From a virus, in the IMG/VR virus record IMGVR_UViG_3300025168_000290, positions 1 to 34,955 of that record: a stretch of DNA of 34,955 bases; one strand, given 5' to 3'. This document shows, one piece after another, positions 22,960-31,049 of the stretch. A program made the position numbers and the translations under genes. The notes below the pieces were generated by a model. It did no database searches. It saw only the letters and a program-made list of their open reading frames with translations, and was not told the DNA's origin. Positions within the stretch are counted from its first letter, which is position 1. Each line of letters starts with the position of its first letter.

Positions 22960-23183
22960 TTCTTCACCTCGTAATCTACATGGTCTTTAGGTAACTTATG
23001 CTTCCTTCTATCCATCATGTTCTGTACTAATCCAGCCACATTATTAGCCCCTGAATCGAATCTCTTCTTAGTAACGTCATCGTTAATCATTCTTTCTTTC
23101 AAGGCTGATAGTTCTATCTCTTCCAGTAGATGTTGTAATACTTCGTACTCTACATGAACTACACTAACTGCTCTTCCTTTCAT
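22956..23183 (-). CDS. hypothetical protein (75 aa)
   Basis: Not recognised. Helical protein (VLQHLLEEIELSALKERM) with a basic C-terminus. It overlaps the end of the PC4-like gene by 20 bases and its TGA overlaps the next ATG. A GGGAAGAAG ribosome-like site precedes the ATG within the upstream gene. Confidence 0.6.
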   Translation of the reverse strand: MKGRAVSVVHVEYEVLQHLLEEIELSALKERMINDDVTKKRFDSGANNVAGLVQNMMDRRKHKLPKDHVDYEVKK

Positions 23184-23430
23184 CTTCTTCCCTCTTGTTC
23201 TTCATATCCACTAACATGTCCCTTAGTATAGGTAACAACTCTTCCAACTGCTGCTCGTTTAATCTGACCCCATGTCTAGTAAAATTAGGCGGGGTGTTAC
23301 TCATGTTCATTATGCGTATATCTACCCAGTCTTTACCATAATATTCTATCATCCTTAGATGTAGTATACCTTTGTTATCTTTCCACTTACCTTCCATGCT
23401 AGGTGATTGCCACTTGATTTCATCACTCAT
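23164..23430 (-). CDS. PC4-like single-strand DNA-binding/transcription cofactor domain
   Basis: An 88-aa protein: WVDIRIMNM, PPNFTRHGVRLNEQQLEELLPIL. This parallels the PC4/YdbC layout (vDIR...P...KG I.L....L..L), a small beta-helix ssDNA-binding fold found in viruses and archaea. If so it may act in late transcription or ssDNA handling. The lengths fit; the alignment is by eye, so moderate confidence. It starts Met-Ser-Asp at ATG 23430. Confidence 0.45.
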   Translation of the reverse strand: MSDEIKWQSPSMEGKWKDNKGILHLRMIEYYGKDWVDIRIMNMSNTPPNFTRHGVRLNEQQLEELLPILRDMLVDMKNKREEDERKSS

Positions 23431-23635
23431 TATCTTCCACCTCCCACTTCAATACTAAAGCCCTTACTAACTTTGTTTTACTGATTCCGACTCTATTTTG
23501 CCATCCAGTTCCATAAGGTATATCCAAAATAGTGCAAAGTTGCTTTATTGTAAACATATCGTATAGTTCGTCTTCAATACTTCTCTTCCTGTTGATAATT
23601 GATTTTGCTTGTTTTATTTTATCATCAACATTCAT
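23423..23635 (-). CDS. small SAP-like helical protein (70 aa)
   Basis: From ATG 23635 (overlapping the upstream TGA). Segment FTIKQLCTILDIPYGTGWQ...KTKLVRALV resembles the helix-extended loop-helix of SAP DNA-binding domains (t...L...l.i...G.K..LV.rl). Basic N-terminus. Likely DNA binding, inferred from this weak similarity. Confidence 0.4.
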   Translation of the reverse strand: MNVDDKIKQAKSIINRKRSIEDELYDMFTIKQLCTILDIPYGTGWQNRVGISKTKLVRALVLKWEVEDNE

Positions 23636-23949
23636 TCTTCTTCCTCCCTGAACCAACCATCTACTTCTATTTCTTCTTCATCGTTTAAGTAATAATCTTC
23701 CATTCTTTGAAAGGTTATTTCTACTAGAGTTTTATCATACGGTATTGTACTTCTGCTAACATAACCATAACGACCTTCTGACATATTCCATAGACGATGG
23801 CCTTCTATTTCAGCAATACGTTTTACTTCACTTTCAGTTAATTGTTTACCACATGACTGTACTTCCCATTGTTGTACTCTTACATCTTTACTTGTAATTG
23901 TGTAAGTGAAAGTTTCGTTACTTTCCCAATTGTCTGTTTCATCGCTCAT
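23632..23949 (-). CDS. hypothetical acidic protein (105 aa)
   Basis: Not recognised. Starts Met-Ser-Asp and ends with a Glu run whose codons form the next gene's ribosome site. Beta-rich middle (TFTYTITSKDVRVQQWEV, TLVEITFQ). Part of the promoter 5 unit. Confidence 0.6.
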   Translation of the reverse strand: MSDETDNWESNETFTYTITSKDVRVQQWEVQSCGKQLTESEVKRIAEIEGHRLWNMSEGRYGYVSRSTIPYDKTLVEITFQRMEDYYLNDEEEIEVDGWFREEEE

Positions 23950-24263
23950 TCTTTCCTCTCCTTTCTTAGTCTTGCTTTTAGTTTCTCTACGCCACCTTCG
24001 TCTAACAAATGTCTCTTCGTGGCTTTGAGCACTGCTGTTATCATCATGTCGTGGATTTCCATTATTGTTTTATCATCCCATACCCAATCGTAATCATCCA
24101 TTTCATGCCACTGAAACCATTCTTGTTCAGTGAGTTGTGATAACTCAGGATAGTATTCCTCTTCTTCAGCCAGCACTTGCCATGCTTCGTACACCATACC
24201 AAACCCAGTAGGTGATGCTTTCACTTTCTCTCCATCCCAAGAAGGATAGTGTTGCTCGCTCAT
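23946..24263 (-). CDS. hypothetical Trp-rich acidic protein (105 aa)
   Basis: From ATG 24263, overlapping the TGA of the 31-aa zinc gene; a longer frame upstream would cover that gene. Rich in Trp, Tyr and Glu (EWFQWHEMDDYDWVWDD) with a basic helical C-terminus. No family recognised. Confidence 0.6.
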   Translation of the reverse strand: MSEQHYPSWDGEKVKASPTGFGMVYEAWQVLAEEEEYYPELSQLTEQEWFQWHEMDDYDWVWDDKTIMEIHDMMITAVLKATKRHLLDEGGVEKLKARLRKERKE

Positions 24264-24355
24264 TCTTCTTCCTCCTTTCTTGTACCATGATATCCATGTC
24301 CACAAACTCTACAAGCATCTTCTCCTGAAACTCTCGGACATATTTTACACTTCAT
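24260..24355 (-). CDS. minimal zinc-knuckle protein (31 aa)
   Basis: ATG 24355 overlaps the upstream TGA and its TGA overlaps the next ATG. CKIC at 3-6 and CRVCGH at 15-20 make a compact zinc knuckle with a four-Glu tail. One of the smallest plausible genes here, and supported by coupling at both ends. Confidence 0.6.
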   Translation of the reverse strand: MKCKICPRVSGEDACRVCGHGYHGTRKEEEE

Positions 24356-25116
24356 TCTTCTTCATCCATAAACGGCTGTAACAAATTATCGTAGTGTTGG
24401 TGAAAGTGCCTAGTCTTCTCTATTTCAATCCTAGTCTTCTCTATTTCAATAAGTGCATTTAGTGTAGCCCTCATCTTCAACGCTTCCTTCGATACTTTTC
24501 TATACGTATCGTAAATATCTATTATTTCGTCATCCTCATCTAATCCATCTAAGATATTAGGTAAAACAGGTATCGCTGTTGGGGTATAGGCTGGTTCTAA
24601 ACCTTTCAAAGTAAATCTAGCCTGTTCGCTATCCCAAAGTCTCTCATAGTCATACATTTTTAATTCAGAATATTCACCTCTTTTATCGAAAACACGTATG
24701 CTAGCCATTGTACCATCTTCGAGTACAAATTTATCGACTTCCGTAATCTTTGAATAATCAAAATCTTGTTGAGTCATTGCTACACCTCCACAATTTTCTG
24801 CAAGCATGGATAACATTAGAGTATATTTTAAGCAATCTTCTTGGCTAGTAAAGAATGGTAGATTAATTTTTGAATCTAACTGTACTTCATTTCCTGTTGG
24901 GGAAACATCAAACAACGGCAATCCGCGATTCATTTTCCCTCCAATTGCAAGAGGGTTATTGTAGTATCCGTGGGTCTTACCCTTCTCGTTAAGAGTAGGC
25001 CATAGAGTCCAAAGAGGAAGAGTAGAACGGATGCCGCCATCCTTATAGATAATCTTTGGGCTTTGCCCTATAACATCTATTAAACGCCACTCTTTATTAG
25101 TCAACATTTCAATCAT
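24352..25116 (-). CDS. hypothetical protein (254 aa) with in-frame 7-residue duplication
   Basis: Not recognised. Middle region beta-rich (LDSKINLPFF, DGTMASIRVFDKRGEYSELKMYDYERLW). Near the C-terminus IEIEKTR occurs twice in tandem, from a perfect 21-bp duplication. It ends in Glu residues coupling to the tiny zinc gene. Neighbouring 247-aa gene has a similar Glu-tail, but no sequence relation is evident. Confidence 0.65.
   Translation of the reverse strand: MIEMLTNKEWRLIDVIGQSPKIIYKDGGIRSTLPLWTLWPTLNEKGKTHGYYNNPLAIGGKMNRGLPLFDVSPTGNEVQLDSKINLPFFTSQEDCLKYTLMLSMLAENCGGVAMTQQDFDYSKITEVDKFVLEDGTMASIRVFDKRGEYSELKMYDYERLWDSEQARFTLKGLEPAYTPTAIPVLPNILDGLDEDDEIIDIYDTYRKVSKEALKMRATLNALIEIEKTRIEIEKTRHFHQHYDNLLQPFMDEEE
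24409..24450 (-). repeat. perfect 21-bp tandem duplication
   Basis: Units at 24409-24429 and 24430-24450 are identical on inspection. The duplication keeps frame and adds seven residues to the 254-aa protein, extending a helix of alternating charged residues. Confidence 0.9.
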
Positions 25117-25856
25117 TCCTCTTCTTCATTCCAACTTAACTGTTGACAATATGTGCCCCACATCCATGGTGGTATTTTGACAACTTTTTCACTATGAGTT
25201 TGGTTTCCCCCAATGTGTATACTACCCACCCCAACATTACTTGTGTGCCCTTTATGCATATCTATATCCTCAATCATTTCTTCACGGCTTAATGCGGAAT
25301 ATTCATACTCAGATGTTCTAAACCGCATGAAATATTTGTCACCCATAAGTAAGTGGTAATCGTCAGGGTCTAACTGTATCTCTTCTCCAGTGTTAGGATT
25401 AGTTACTAGATATGCCCACACTTGTATGGTAGTCGTGTCACCGTTGTCAAGTAGTATCTCTCTATCCTCTATGTAACTAGGCCATACATTTTCTAGCCCC
25501 ATATCTTTGAGCAATGTACCGTCACTACCAGCCCAGTTCTGTGCTATATCTCGCTTCATGTGTATCTCTAACATCCTTGCTTCTTCTGCACTACTAGGTT
25601 CAGGCATTACTTCTGTATCGCCCTCTAAGAGAGTGTACCCTACGTCAAACATCAAGACTTTCATACGTTGAAGATTCTCTTCTGCTTCAATAGATTCTAC
25701 TATCGATTTCAGACTCCAAGTGTTCTCGTCTAATTTTACAAACGTTAGGCCGCTTCCATCAGGCATCCATACGCCACCAACTTGCATCTCTGCAAAGTGT
25801 TTCAGCGCCCATTCTTTCAATTTTCTATCAGGTTTCCAATTATTTTCTTTATCCAT
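25113..25856 (-). CDS. hypothetical protein (247 aa)
   Basis: Not recognised. Starts at ATG 25856 immediately after the TAA of the zinc gene and ends with a Glu run. It contains MKVLMFDVGYTLLEG near residue 65, which superficially resembles a HAD motif I, but no other HAD motif follows and the position is internal, so I do not call it HAD. Rest is mixed alpha/beta with acidic loops. Confidence 0.65.
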   Translation of the reverse strand: MDKENNWKPDRKLKEWALKHFAEMQVGGVWMPDGSGLTFVKLDENTWSLKSIVESIEAEENLQRMKVLMFDVGYTLLEGDTEVMPEPSSAEEARMLEIHMKRDIAQNWAGSDGTLLKDMGLENVWPSYIEDREILLDNGDTTTIQVWAYLVTNPNTGEEIQLDPDDYHLLMGDKYFMRFRTSEYEYSALSREEMIEDIDMHKGHTSNVGVGSIHIGGNQTHSEKVVKIPPWMWGTYCQQLSWNEEEE

Positions 25857-26108
25857 TTATTCTTCCTCCATTTTATCGCTATACATAATGTACTTTTCAC
25901 AGCGAATGCAAGCGTAAACGTCACCTATATCTGTCTTTAATACAAGACAACTACTACACTCTTTCTCACATAAGGGACATGGTATTGTCGTACCCTTAGC
26001 CCACATTAGAACTGTGGCATCGCCCCATGCAAATGTAAACTTTCTACCACCTATTTGTGCTGTATCCATATCTGCTATATCCGACAACAACTTAGGGCTT
26101 AACGCCAC
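25857..26108 (-). CDS. zinc-ribbon protein
   Basis: CPLC, CSSC and CIRC groups form a zinc ribbon with an odd extra pair. Start uncertain: GTG 26108 lies one base after the TGA of the 550-aa gene; TTG 26132 would overlap that gene, and ATG 26066 would shorten the protein. I use GTG 26108 because it fits the local stop/start spacing. Ends in Glu-rich tail and TAA directly before the next ATG. Confidence 0.55.
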   Translation of the reverse strand: MALSPKLLSDIADMDTAQIGGRKFTFAWGDATVLMWAKGTTIPCPLCEKECSSCLVLKTDIGDVYACIRCEKYIMYSDKMEEE

Positions 26109-26109
26109 T

Positions 26110-27762
26110 TCATTCGGTAGCAACTTCCACAATCTCCTCTTGCTTATTTACAATCTTTGGTCTAGCGTATAGGTTTTGTGAATCTTCGTTTAGATAAGAA
26201 ATGTGTTTATCAAACTCTTGAGGTGACCCCCAAAAGAGTGCATTAACTATCTCAGTAGGTGAGGGTGTAACCTCAGGCTCGACAGTTGAATCCATTTCTA
26301 ATCTATGTATCTTAGACATTATCTTTAGTTTCTCGACATTGGGTGTAGAGTGTGATGTAGTTTGCGCATCCCATTTCCTACCGCTTGAATCTACTGCGCC
26401 AAGTTTCTGTGCTAACTGGGCAGACATATTAACGAAAGTCTTAGCATCTTGAATACTAGCGAATCTAAACGGTAGTATACCTTTACCACTGTTGTAATAA
26501 CTACCACCAGTAGCATTCATGTACACTGTAAAGGTTTTAACGGATTCTTCATCTTTTACAGCAGGTACACTATTGCCCTCTTCCGCTTTCTTTCCGGGTA
26601 TCCACTTGAACTTAGCAAGTTCATGGCCGTAAGACATCCTAGAATCGTATTTCTTATACAGCCAACCGTTAACCAAATCATGTTCCTTTCTGTTTTTCTT
26701 ACTCGTTTGTTTAACTAAGTCTCTCAGACTATATAACCAATTCCAGTTCTTCCATGTATAAGTGGCAGTGTTTCTCAAACCTTCTTTGCGTACAACGTTG
26801 AAGTTTCTTGCAGTCATACGTCTTAGTGCTTTGTTAATCTCTTTGATAACTTCCTTTTCTGCTATGATATTGCCCAGTGTCCTAGATTTTTTAGACCATA
26901 GAATGATGTCTGATGGGGCTAGACTCTTGTAATGGTTATACCCAAACGTACTTTCAATTTGGTCGTGATTCCAACCACTAGATACCACTGCTTCACCTCT
27001 TTCTCTACTCCATATTTCATGTAGACCGCCTTCGTCATCTCTTACCATAACCCAATCTGTAATGTAATCACCATCGTGATGACCGCATTTCTCATTTGGG
27101 TCATCTTTCCATTTACACTCACCTTTTGTGGGAGTAGCATATACATTACTATCGCCATCTCCAATTAACCAAGTGGTAGTACCTAACTTTTCCTCAATGG
27201 CTAATCTAAGCGGTGTGTATTTCTTACTCAACAATAAACGGACATATCCTACTTGAGTAGTAAGAGCATTCATGCCTTTAGCATTAGTTCGTAATTTTGC
27301 ATAAGGTAAAAGATGGTCTAATTCATTATTTTTCAACCAACTTGCTAGACTTACTTTACCTGCGGAATTAGAAGGAGAGTGTTTACCAACAATAAAATTG
27401 CTTTGCAAATACGGGTATGGAAATGAAATATTAAATCCGTTGATTTCGTCGTGACCACATGATTTAGTTTCAGGGTTAGGTACTCTACCATATCCAACTG
27501 TTTGAGTCATCATAGCAGTAGCCATTCTAGTGTATTGATTTACTAATTGTTTAGATGTTAGTTTAGCCTCAGGTCCAGCAGATGCTAATGAATATGCTAC
27601 TGCCGCATCTATTGGATAACACTCGCCTATCGTTTCTTTAGTTTTACCAATAGCGTGGTCTATTATTATCTTCTCATCTGTAAATGTGATTTCATCACTA
27701 ACTACACCTGCTTTTTTGTATCGTTCCCATGTTTGCCAACCTTGTCTCTCTGCTTTTGCCAT
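26110..27762 (-). CDS. large hypothetical protein (550 aa)
   Basis: Not recognised despite its size. Basic helical middle (RRMTARNFNVVRKEGLRN) and several Cys/His clusters, for example CGHDE, CKWKDD and EKCGHHDGD between about residues 100 and 230, which could bind metal. No transmembrane segment or known catalytic motif seen. Begins immediately after the TAA of the preceding gene; second gene of the promoter 5 unit. The Cys/His arrangement leaves a nuclease- or zinc-enzyme-like role open. Confidence 0.7.
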   Translation of the reverse strand: MAKAERQGWQTWERYKKAGVVSDEITFTDEKIIIDHAIGKTKETIGECYPIDAAVAYSLASAGPEAKLTSKQLVNQYTRMATAMMTQTVGYGRVPNPETKSCGHDEINGFNISFPYPYLQSNFIVGKHSPSNSAGKVSLASWLKNNELDHLLPYAKLRTNAKGMNALTTQVGYVRLLLSKKYTPLRLAIEEKLGTTTWLIGDGDSNVYATPTKGECKWKDDPNEKCGHHDGDYITDWVMVRDDEGGLHEIWSRERGEAVVSSGWNHDQIESTFGYNHYKSLAPSDIILWSKKSRTLGNIIAEKEVIKEINKALRRMTARNFNVVRKEGLRNTATYTWKNWNWLYSLRDLVKQTSKKNRKEHDLVNGWLYKKYDSRMSYGHELAKFKWIPGKKAEEGNSVPAVKDEESVKTFTVYMNATGGSYYNSGKGILPFRFASIQDAKTFVNMSAQLAQKLGAVDSSGRKWDAQTTSHSTPNVEKLKIMSKIHRLEMDSTVEPEVTPSPTEIVNALFWGSPQEFDKHISYLNEDSQNLYARPKIVNKQEEIVEVATE

Positions 27763-28359
27763 TTATATTTCCTCCACTACTAATTCTTTTAATTTCATTA
27801 TCGATGGTTTGCCTGATATTATCGATTTATCTAACGAATCTATAAGCACATGAACCTCACTTATCTTTGCCATGTCATTGCGTTCCAATGGACCTTTACC
27901 CACAAAATTCGCTGTTGTACTACCTATCTTACCACTATAATACATCCATTCGCTATTATGATTTTTTACCTCTAATATCACCAATGAATAGTCTTTAGGG
28001 TCTTTTCTATAAACTCCTTTTAGACACTTAAACGCATCGTCCATACTATATGCTCTGAGTACTACGCTTGTACTCTTTTTCCTAGTTGATGTGTTCACAT
28101 GTTGAACTTGTGATTCTAATTCATAAGTGTGATTATAACCATCATATCCATACAAATCTAAGAGGAATATCTCTCCTGATTCTCTGTCTTTCAAGGCTAA
28201 AAAGCCATATTTATTAGAGCGGTTGATGCTAGTGCCATTACTGAGTAGTATTGTATCGTGTCTACCTGAACTACCTAAAAAGTAACCACTCGTCATACTT
28301 ATTGGACCTCTTGTATAAGAATCCACTTCTTTTTCTTTTCCAAATACTTTCATCTTCAT
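27763..28359 (-). CDS. hypothetical protein (198 aa)
   Basis: Not recognised. First gene after promoter copy 5 with a short leader. Beta-rich first half with repeated Gly/Ser (TSGYFLGSSGR, NGTSINRSNKYG), then helical. Possibly an early function given its promoter-proximal place, but no motif supports one. Confidence 0.65.
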   Translation of the reverse strand: MKMKVFGKEKEVDSYTRGPISMTSGYFLGSSGRHDTILLSNGTSINRSNKYGFLALKDRESGEIFLLDLYGYDGYNHTYELESQVQHVNTSTRKKSTSVVLRAYSMDDAFKCLKGVYRKDPKDYSLVILEVKNHNSEWMYYSGKIGSTTANFVGKGPLERNDMAKISEVHVLIDSLDKSIISGKPSIMKLKELVVEEI

Positions 28360-28376
28360 TTTATCTCACTTCCTTT

Positions 28377-28400
28377 TTCAATCTCGGTTTATATAGTCAA
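28377..28400 (-). promoter_or_regulatory. conserved 24-bp TATA promoter, copy 5
   Basis: Identical element between the stop of the 192-aa gene at 28408 and ATG 28359, which is 17 bases past its end. Drives the thirteen-gene unit to 22505. Confidence 0.8.
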
Positions 28401-28407
28401 TGTTCTT

Positions 28408-28986
28408 CTAAGCGAACTCGACCTCTACTCCCACTCTTTCTGCTGCTTCTAGCGCCCTGTCATCATTATGATACACTGTCTTAGGTAAGTACATTATACT
28501 CTCTACATCCCAGTAATCGCCTGATAATGCACCATCCCATGCTAAACGCATAAGTGCGGGTGTAGAATGTGTTGCTTTTTCTAAATCAATGGTAGGTATA
28601 CCATTCGCATCAATTAAAAATGGACTTAAACCCACTATTCTCACATCCATGAAGGCAGGGTCATCTCTAATTGAATATTCTAATGCTGAGAAAAATCCAG
28701 CAGGTATCCCATATATTTCTGCCAATTCATTCCAAAGAGACACCATACATATAGAATCTACAACATTAGTTTGTAACCCCCAACCTACATGGTGAGCGAG
28801 ACTATCATCATTTTGTATGCGTAAAGTTGCCTGTATTTCTCTTCTATCTGTAATCATCTTAGCAGTACGCTCAGGTATAGCAAACGTAACATTAGGGTGT
28901 TCCATGTTCAATTCTTGGGCTACTAATCTAAGAGAAGCCCAAATATCATTCAGTACGTGACCTTTAGGGAATGGTGCTTTACTCAT
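28408..28986 (-). CDS. hypothetical protein (192 aa)
   Basis: Not recognised. Starts Met-Ser-Lys overlapping the TGA of the upstream gene. Alpha/beta pattern with LSPFLIDANGIPTIDLE and HHVGWGLQTNVVD. Last gene of the dikinase/phosphatase unit, so it could be a component of that pathway. Confidence 0.65.
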   Translation of the reverse strand: MSKAPFPKGHVLNDIWASLRLVAQELNMEHPNVTFAIPERTAKMITDRREIQATLRIQNDDSLAHHVGWGLQTNVVDSICMVSLWNELAEIYGIPAGFFSALEYSIRDDPAFMDVRIVGLSPFLIDANGIPTIDLEKATHSTPALMRLAWDGALSGDYWDVESIMYLPKTVYHNDDRALEAAERVGVEVEFA

Positions 28987-29261
28987 AATTCCACCATCTT
29001 TCCGTCATGAATACGCCCCGGTGAACCCTTCCAATTCTCTTGGTTGAACATTGCCCACATATTTACCATGGCACTGAAGTTCGCCTCACTGTAATCTACG
29101 ACAACGAATATTGTGCCGCTCTTCATATGTATATCAACGTTGAAGTTATTATACGCAGTTCTTTTCATTGACTTGTTGGAAGGGCGGCGAACCATTGCCA
29201 CTACCTCGGTCATTACTATGTATGCTTCTCCTGTCTGTGTACTACATCGCATGTATGTCAT
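28983..29261 (-). CDS. hypothetical protein (92 aa)
   Basis: Start chosen at ATG 29261 because it overlaps the TGA of the 52-aa gene (ATGA). Beta-rich small protein (IFVVVDYSEANFSAMV) reminiscent of small phage regulators, not recognised. Its TGA overlaps the 192-aa gene's ATG. Confidence 0.6.
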   Translation of the reverse strand: MTYMRCSTQTGEAYIVMTEVVAMVRRPSNKSMKRTAYNNFNVDIHMKSGTIFVVVDYSEANFSAMVNMWAMFNQENWKGSPGRIHDGKMVEL

Positions 29262-29416
29262 CCAACCACTTCCCATTCAACATCTATACTTACATAATTT
29301 TCGGGATTATCTTTGACATAATCCATGTAATCATCGATGCTTTGGTTCAATAAATCATCCGCTTCAATCTCTATTATTTCATTAGTTTTTATCTCTACTC
29401 TTACCTTTATACTCAT
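29258..29416 (-). CDS. small acidic beta protein (52 aa)
   Basis: Recovered between two called genes, with ATGA overlaps at both ends (ATG 29416, TGA 29258-29260). Begins SIKVRVEIKTNEIIEIEA, an alternating strand pattern, then an acidic helix. No family recognised. Confidence 0.65.
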   Translation of the reverse strand: MSIKVRVEIKTNEIIEIEADDLLNQSIDDYMDYVKDNPENYVSIDVEWEVVG

Positions 29417-29808
29417 TCTTTCACCTCGTCTGTTGTGAATGGTAACTCATCTGAATCTACAATAAAACCTGCTTTTTCTGCAAAAGAAAGCAGTTGTTTA
29501 ACACCGTTAGAAAGTGGGTGTAAGTTCAATACAGCACCGTTTGGATGATTAGCGGGCGTGCCGGGTATGAATAACTGCGGTACTTTGTTACTGTATCTGA
29601 TGATTTGAAACGGTGTGTAAGCGAGAGTGTTAGAAGCGGCTGACTTAAGCACTGGTGGTTGTTCTTTTAACCACATACTAACCTCAGTTGTAGTGCGCAT
29701 CTTGGTCGCAAAACCGTACTCTCTTCCTTGATTCACCGTTTTCGACACACCTTGTACGTGTATCAAACCGTTATCATAATTGCATTTTACCTGTAATCTT
29801 TCTTCCAT
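29413..29808 (-). CDS. hypothetical protein (131 aa)
   Basis: Not recognised. Starts two bases after the phosphatase gene. Mixed beta/loop protein with FIPGTPANHPNGAVLNLHP in the middle. Sits in the phosphatase-dikinase transcription unit. Confidence 0.6.
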   Translation of the reverse strand: MEERLQVKCNYDNGLIHVQGVSKTVNQGREYGFATKMRTTTEVSMWLKEQPPVLKSAASNTLAYTPFQIIRYSNKVPQLFIPGTPANHPNGAVLNLHPLSNGVKQLLSFAEKAGFIVDSDELPFTTDEVKE

Positions 29809-29810
29809 TT

Positions 29811-31049
29811 TTATTCCTCCAGTATTTCTCTTTCTTGCCTTCCTATAAACTTCATACCTTGTATGAGGCTACGGGATTCGACTATGTTTTGTGTGGTCTT
29901 TTTCATAGAAACGATGTCATCTTCATCTCTTTTTAGTAAGTGTATAGGTATGTATTTGTTACCTATTTTGATAGTAGTGACACCCTTCTGATTTCTTCTA
30001 ATACTCATACCTCTCCTTACTGCCTCACCTACATAAGAGACTGACTTATCATACATCTCTATGTTATGGTACATCTCATCAGTGGCTAAACAAAGTCTAG
30101 TCTTATTACCACTAAGGAACTCTCTATCAACTTGTACAAAACCACCATCAAAACCACATGAACTACAAGGTGTAGTGAACGTGTTCCTATCTGCTTTACG
30201 CCATTCGTTATGGTGGCAATCACAACACTCAACGATAGTCCAACCCTTTTCAATAGGGGAACTTACTTTGTTATCACTACCAAAGGGTATACGCTCAACA
30301 TCGTCAGCAAAGAAATCATCAAGGGTATGTTTCTTAGGATTATTGCCCTTACCTTTCTTAGCAGCAGCCTTTGCTTTCTTAGCAGCAGCCTTTGCTTTCT
30401 TTTCTTCTCTCTCAATCTTTACTTGCTCTGCTCTCAACTCATCTTCTGTTAGAAGATTATCAGCAGTGTAATCGAAGTTACTCCATTGTGGCTGCGTGAC
30501 TACAATTGCAGAGTCACCCTCAGGTATACCACACACATCTGAGATGTATGTTTGCTGTGATTTTGCTTCTACTGCATGTTCACAAAAGTTACCACGAACC
30601 CACTTTATAAGGTCGTATGCGTTCTTCCATTCATGCTTTGCTTTTGGTATCATCAAGTGGGCAAGAATAGCCAACTGCACGCCAGTTCTACCATGACCGC
30701 CCATACACTGAGTAGATATTGATTTGATATTTTTAGTCTCAATATCCTCAACCAATGCTTTCCACCATGATGGGCCTAAGTTACTAGGAATGCTGTAATC
30801 AGGCCAATCAATCTCCATAACAATAGGTGTATCACCACCCACTAATGTAGACGATGACTTCCAACCTTCCGGTAATACGTCAATAGTTCTTGCACTGTGT
30901 ATCACACCGATTGGCCCTAGAGCCAAGTCAGGTACAGGTGACATCTTGTGCCAACCACCATTCCTATTCGTTCCGCCAGCATATACTTTGACACCCTTTG
31001 CCTCAAAGACAAGGGGATTGCCTGTATGACATCCGTCTTTACTACCCAT
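29811..31049 (-). CDS. protein-tyrosine/dual-specificity-phosphatase-like protein with C-terminal zinc ribbon
   Basis: 412 aa. The catalytic signature QCMGGHGRTG (C115, R121) is the PTP CX5R(T/S) loop, with a WPD-like general-acid loop DWPDYSIP at 81-88 before it and SQQTYIS later. A Lys/Ala-rich linker (residues 217-235, built from a 21-bp duplication) then leads to a zinc ribbon C275/C276-x-C278 and C295-x2-C298 and a further basic domain. It should remove phosphate from protein, RNA or nucleotide. It directly follows the dikinase-like gene with no gap, suggesting a phosphoryl-transfer pair. Confidence 0.75.
   Translation of the reverse strand: MGSKDGCHTGNPLVFEAKGVKVYAGGTNRNGGWHKMSPVPDLALGPIGVIHSARTIDVLPEGWKSSSTLVGGDTPIVMEIDWPDYSIPSNLGPSWWKALVEDIETKNIKSISTQCMGGHGRTGVQLAILAHLMIPKAKHEWKNAYDLIKWVRGNFCEHAVEAKSQQTYISDVCGIPEGDSAIVVTQPQWSNFDYTADNLLTEDELRAEQVKIEREEKKAKAAAKKAKAAAKKGKGNNPKKHTLDDFFADDVERIPFGSDNKVSSPIEKGWTIVECCDCHHNEWRKADRNTFTTPCSSCGFDGGFVQVDREFLSGNKTRLCLATDEMYHNIEMYDKSVSYVGEAVRRGMSIRRNQKGVTTIKIGNKYIPIHLLKRDEDDIVSMKKTTQNIVESRSLIQGMKFIGRQEREILEE
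30354..30395 (-). repeat. 21-bp tandem duplication in the phosphatase linker
   Basis: Two adjacent identical 21-bp units (30354-30374, 30375-30395) encode the repeated Lys/Ala linker of the phosphatase-like protein, preserving frame. Confidence 0.85.

Noticed and set aside
25600-25700. HAD-like motif (MFDVGYTLLEG) in the 247-aa protein
   Set aside because: It is internal, lacks the second aspartate and no other HAD motif follows, so similarity is probably chance.
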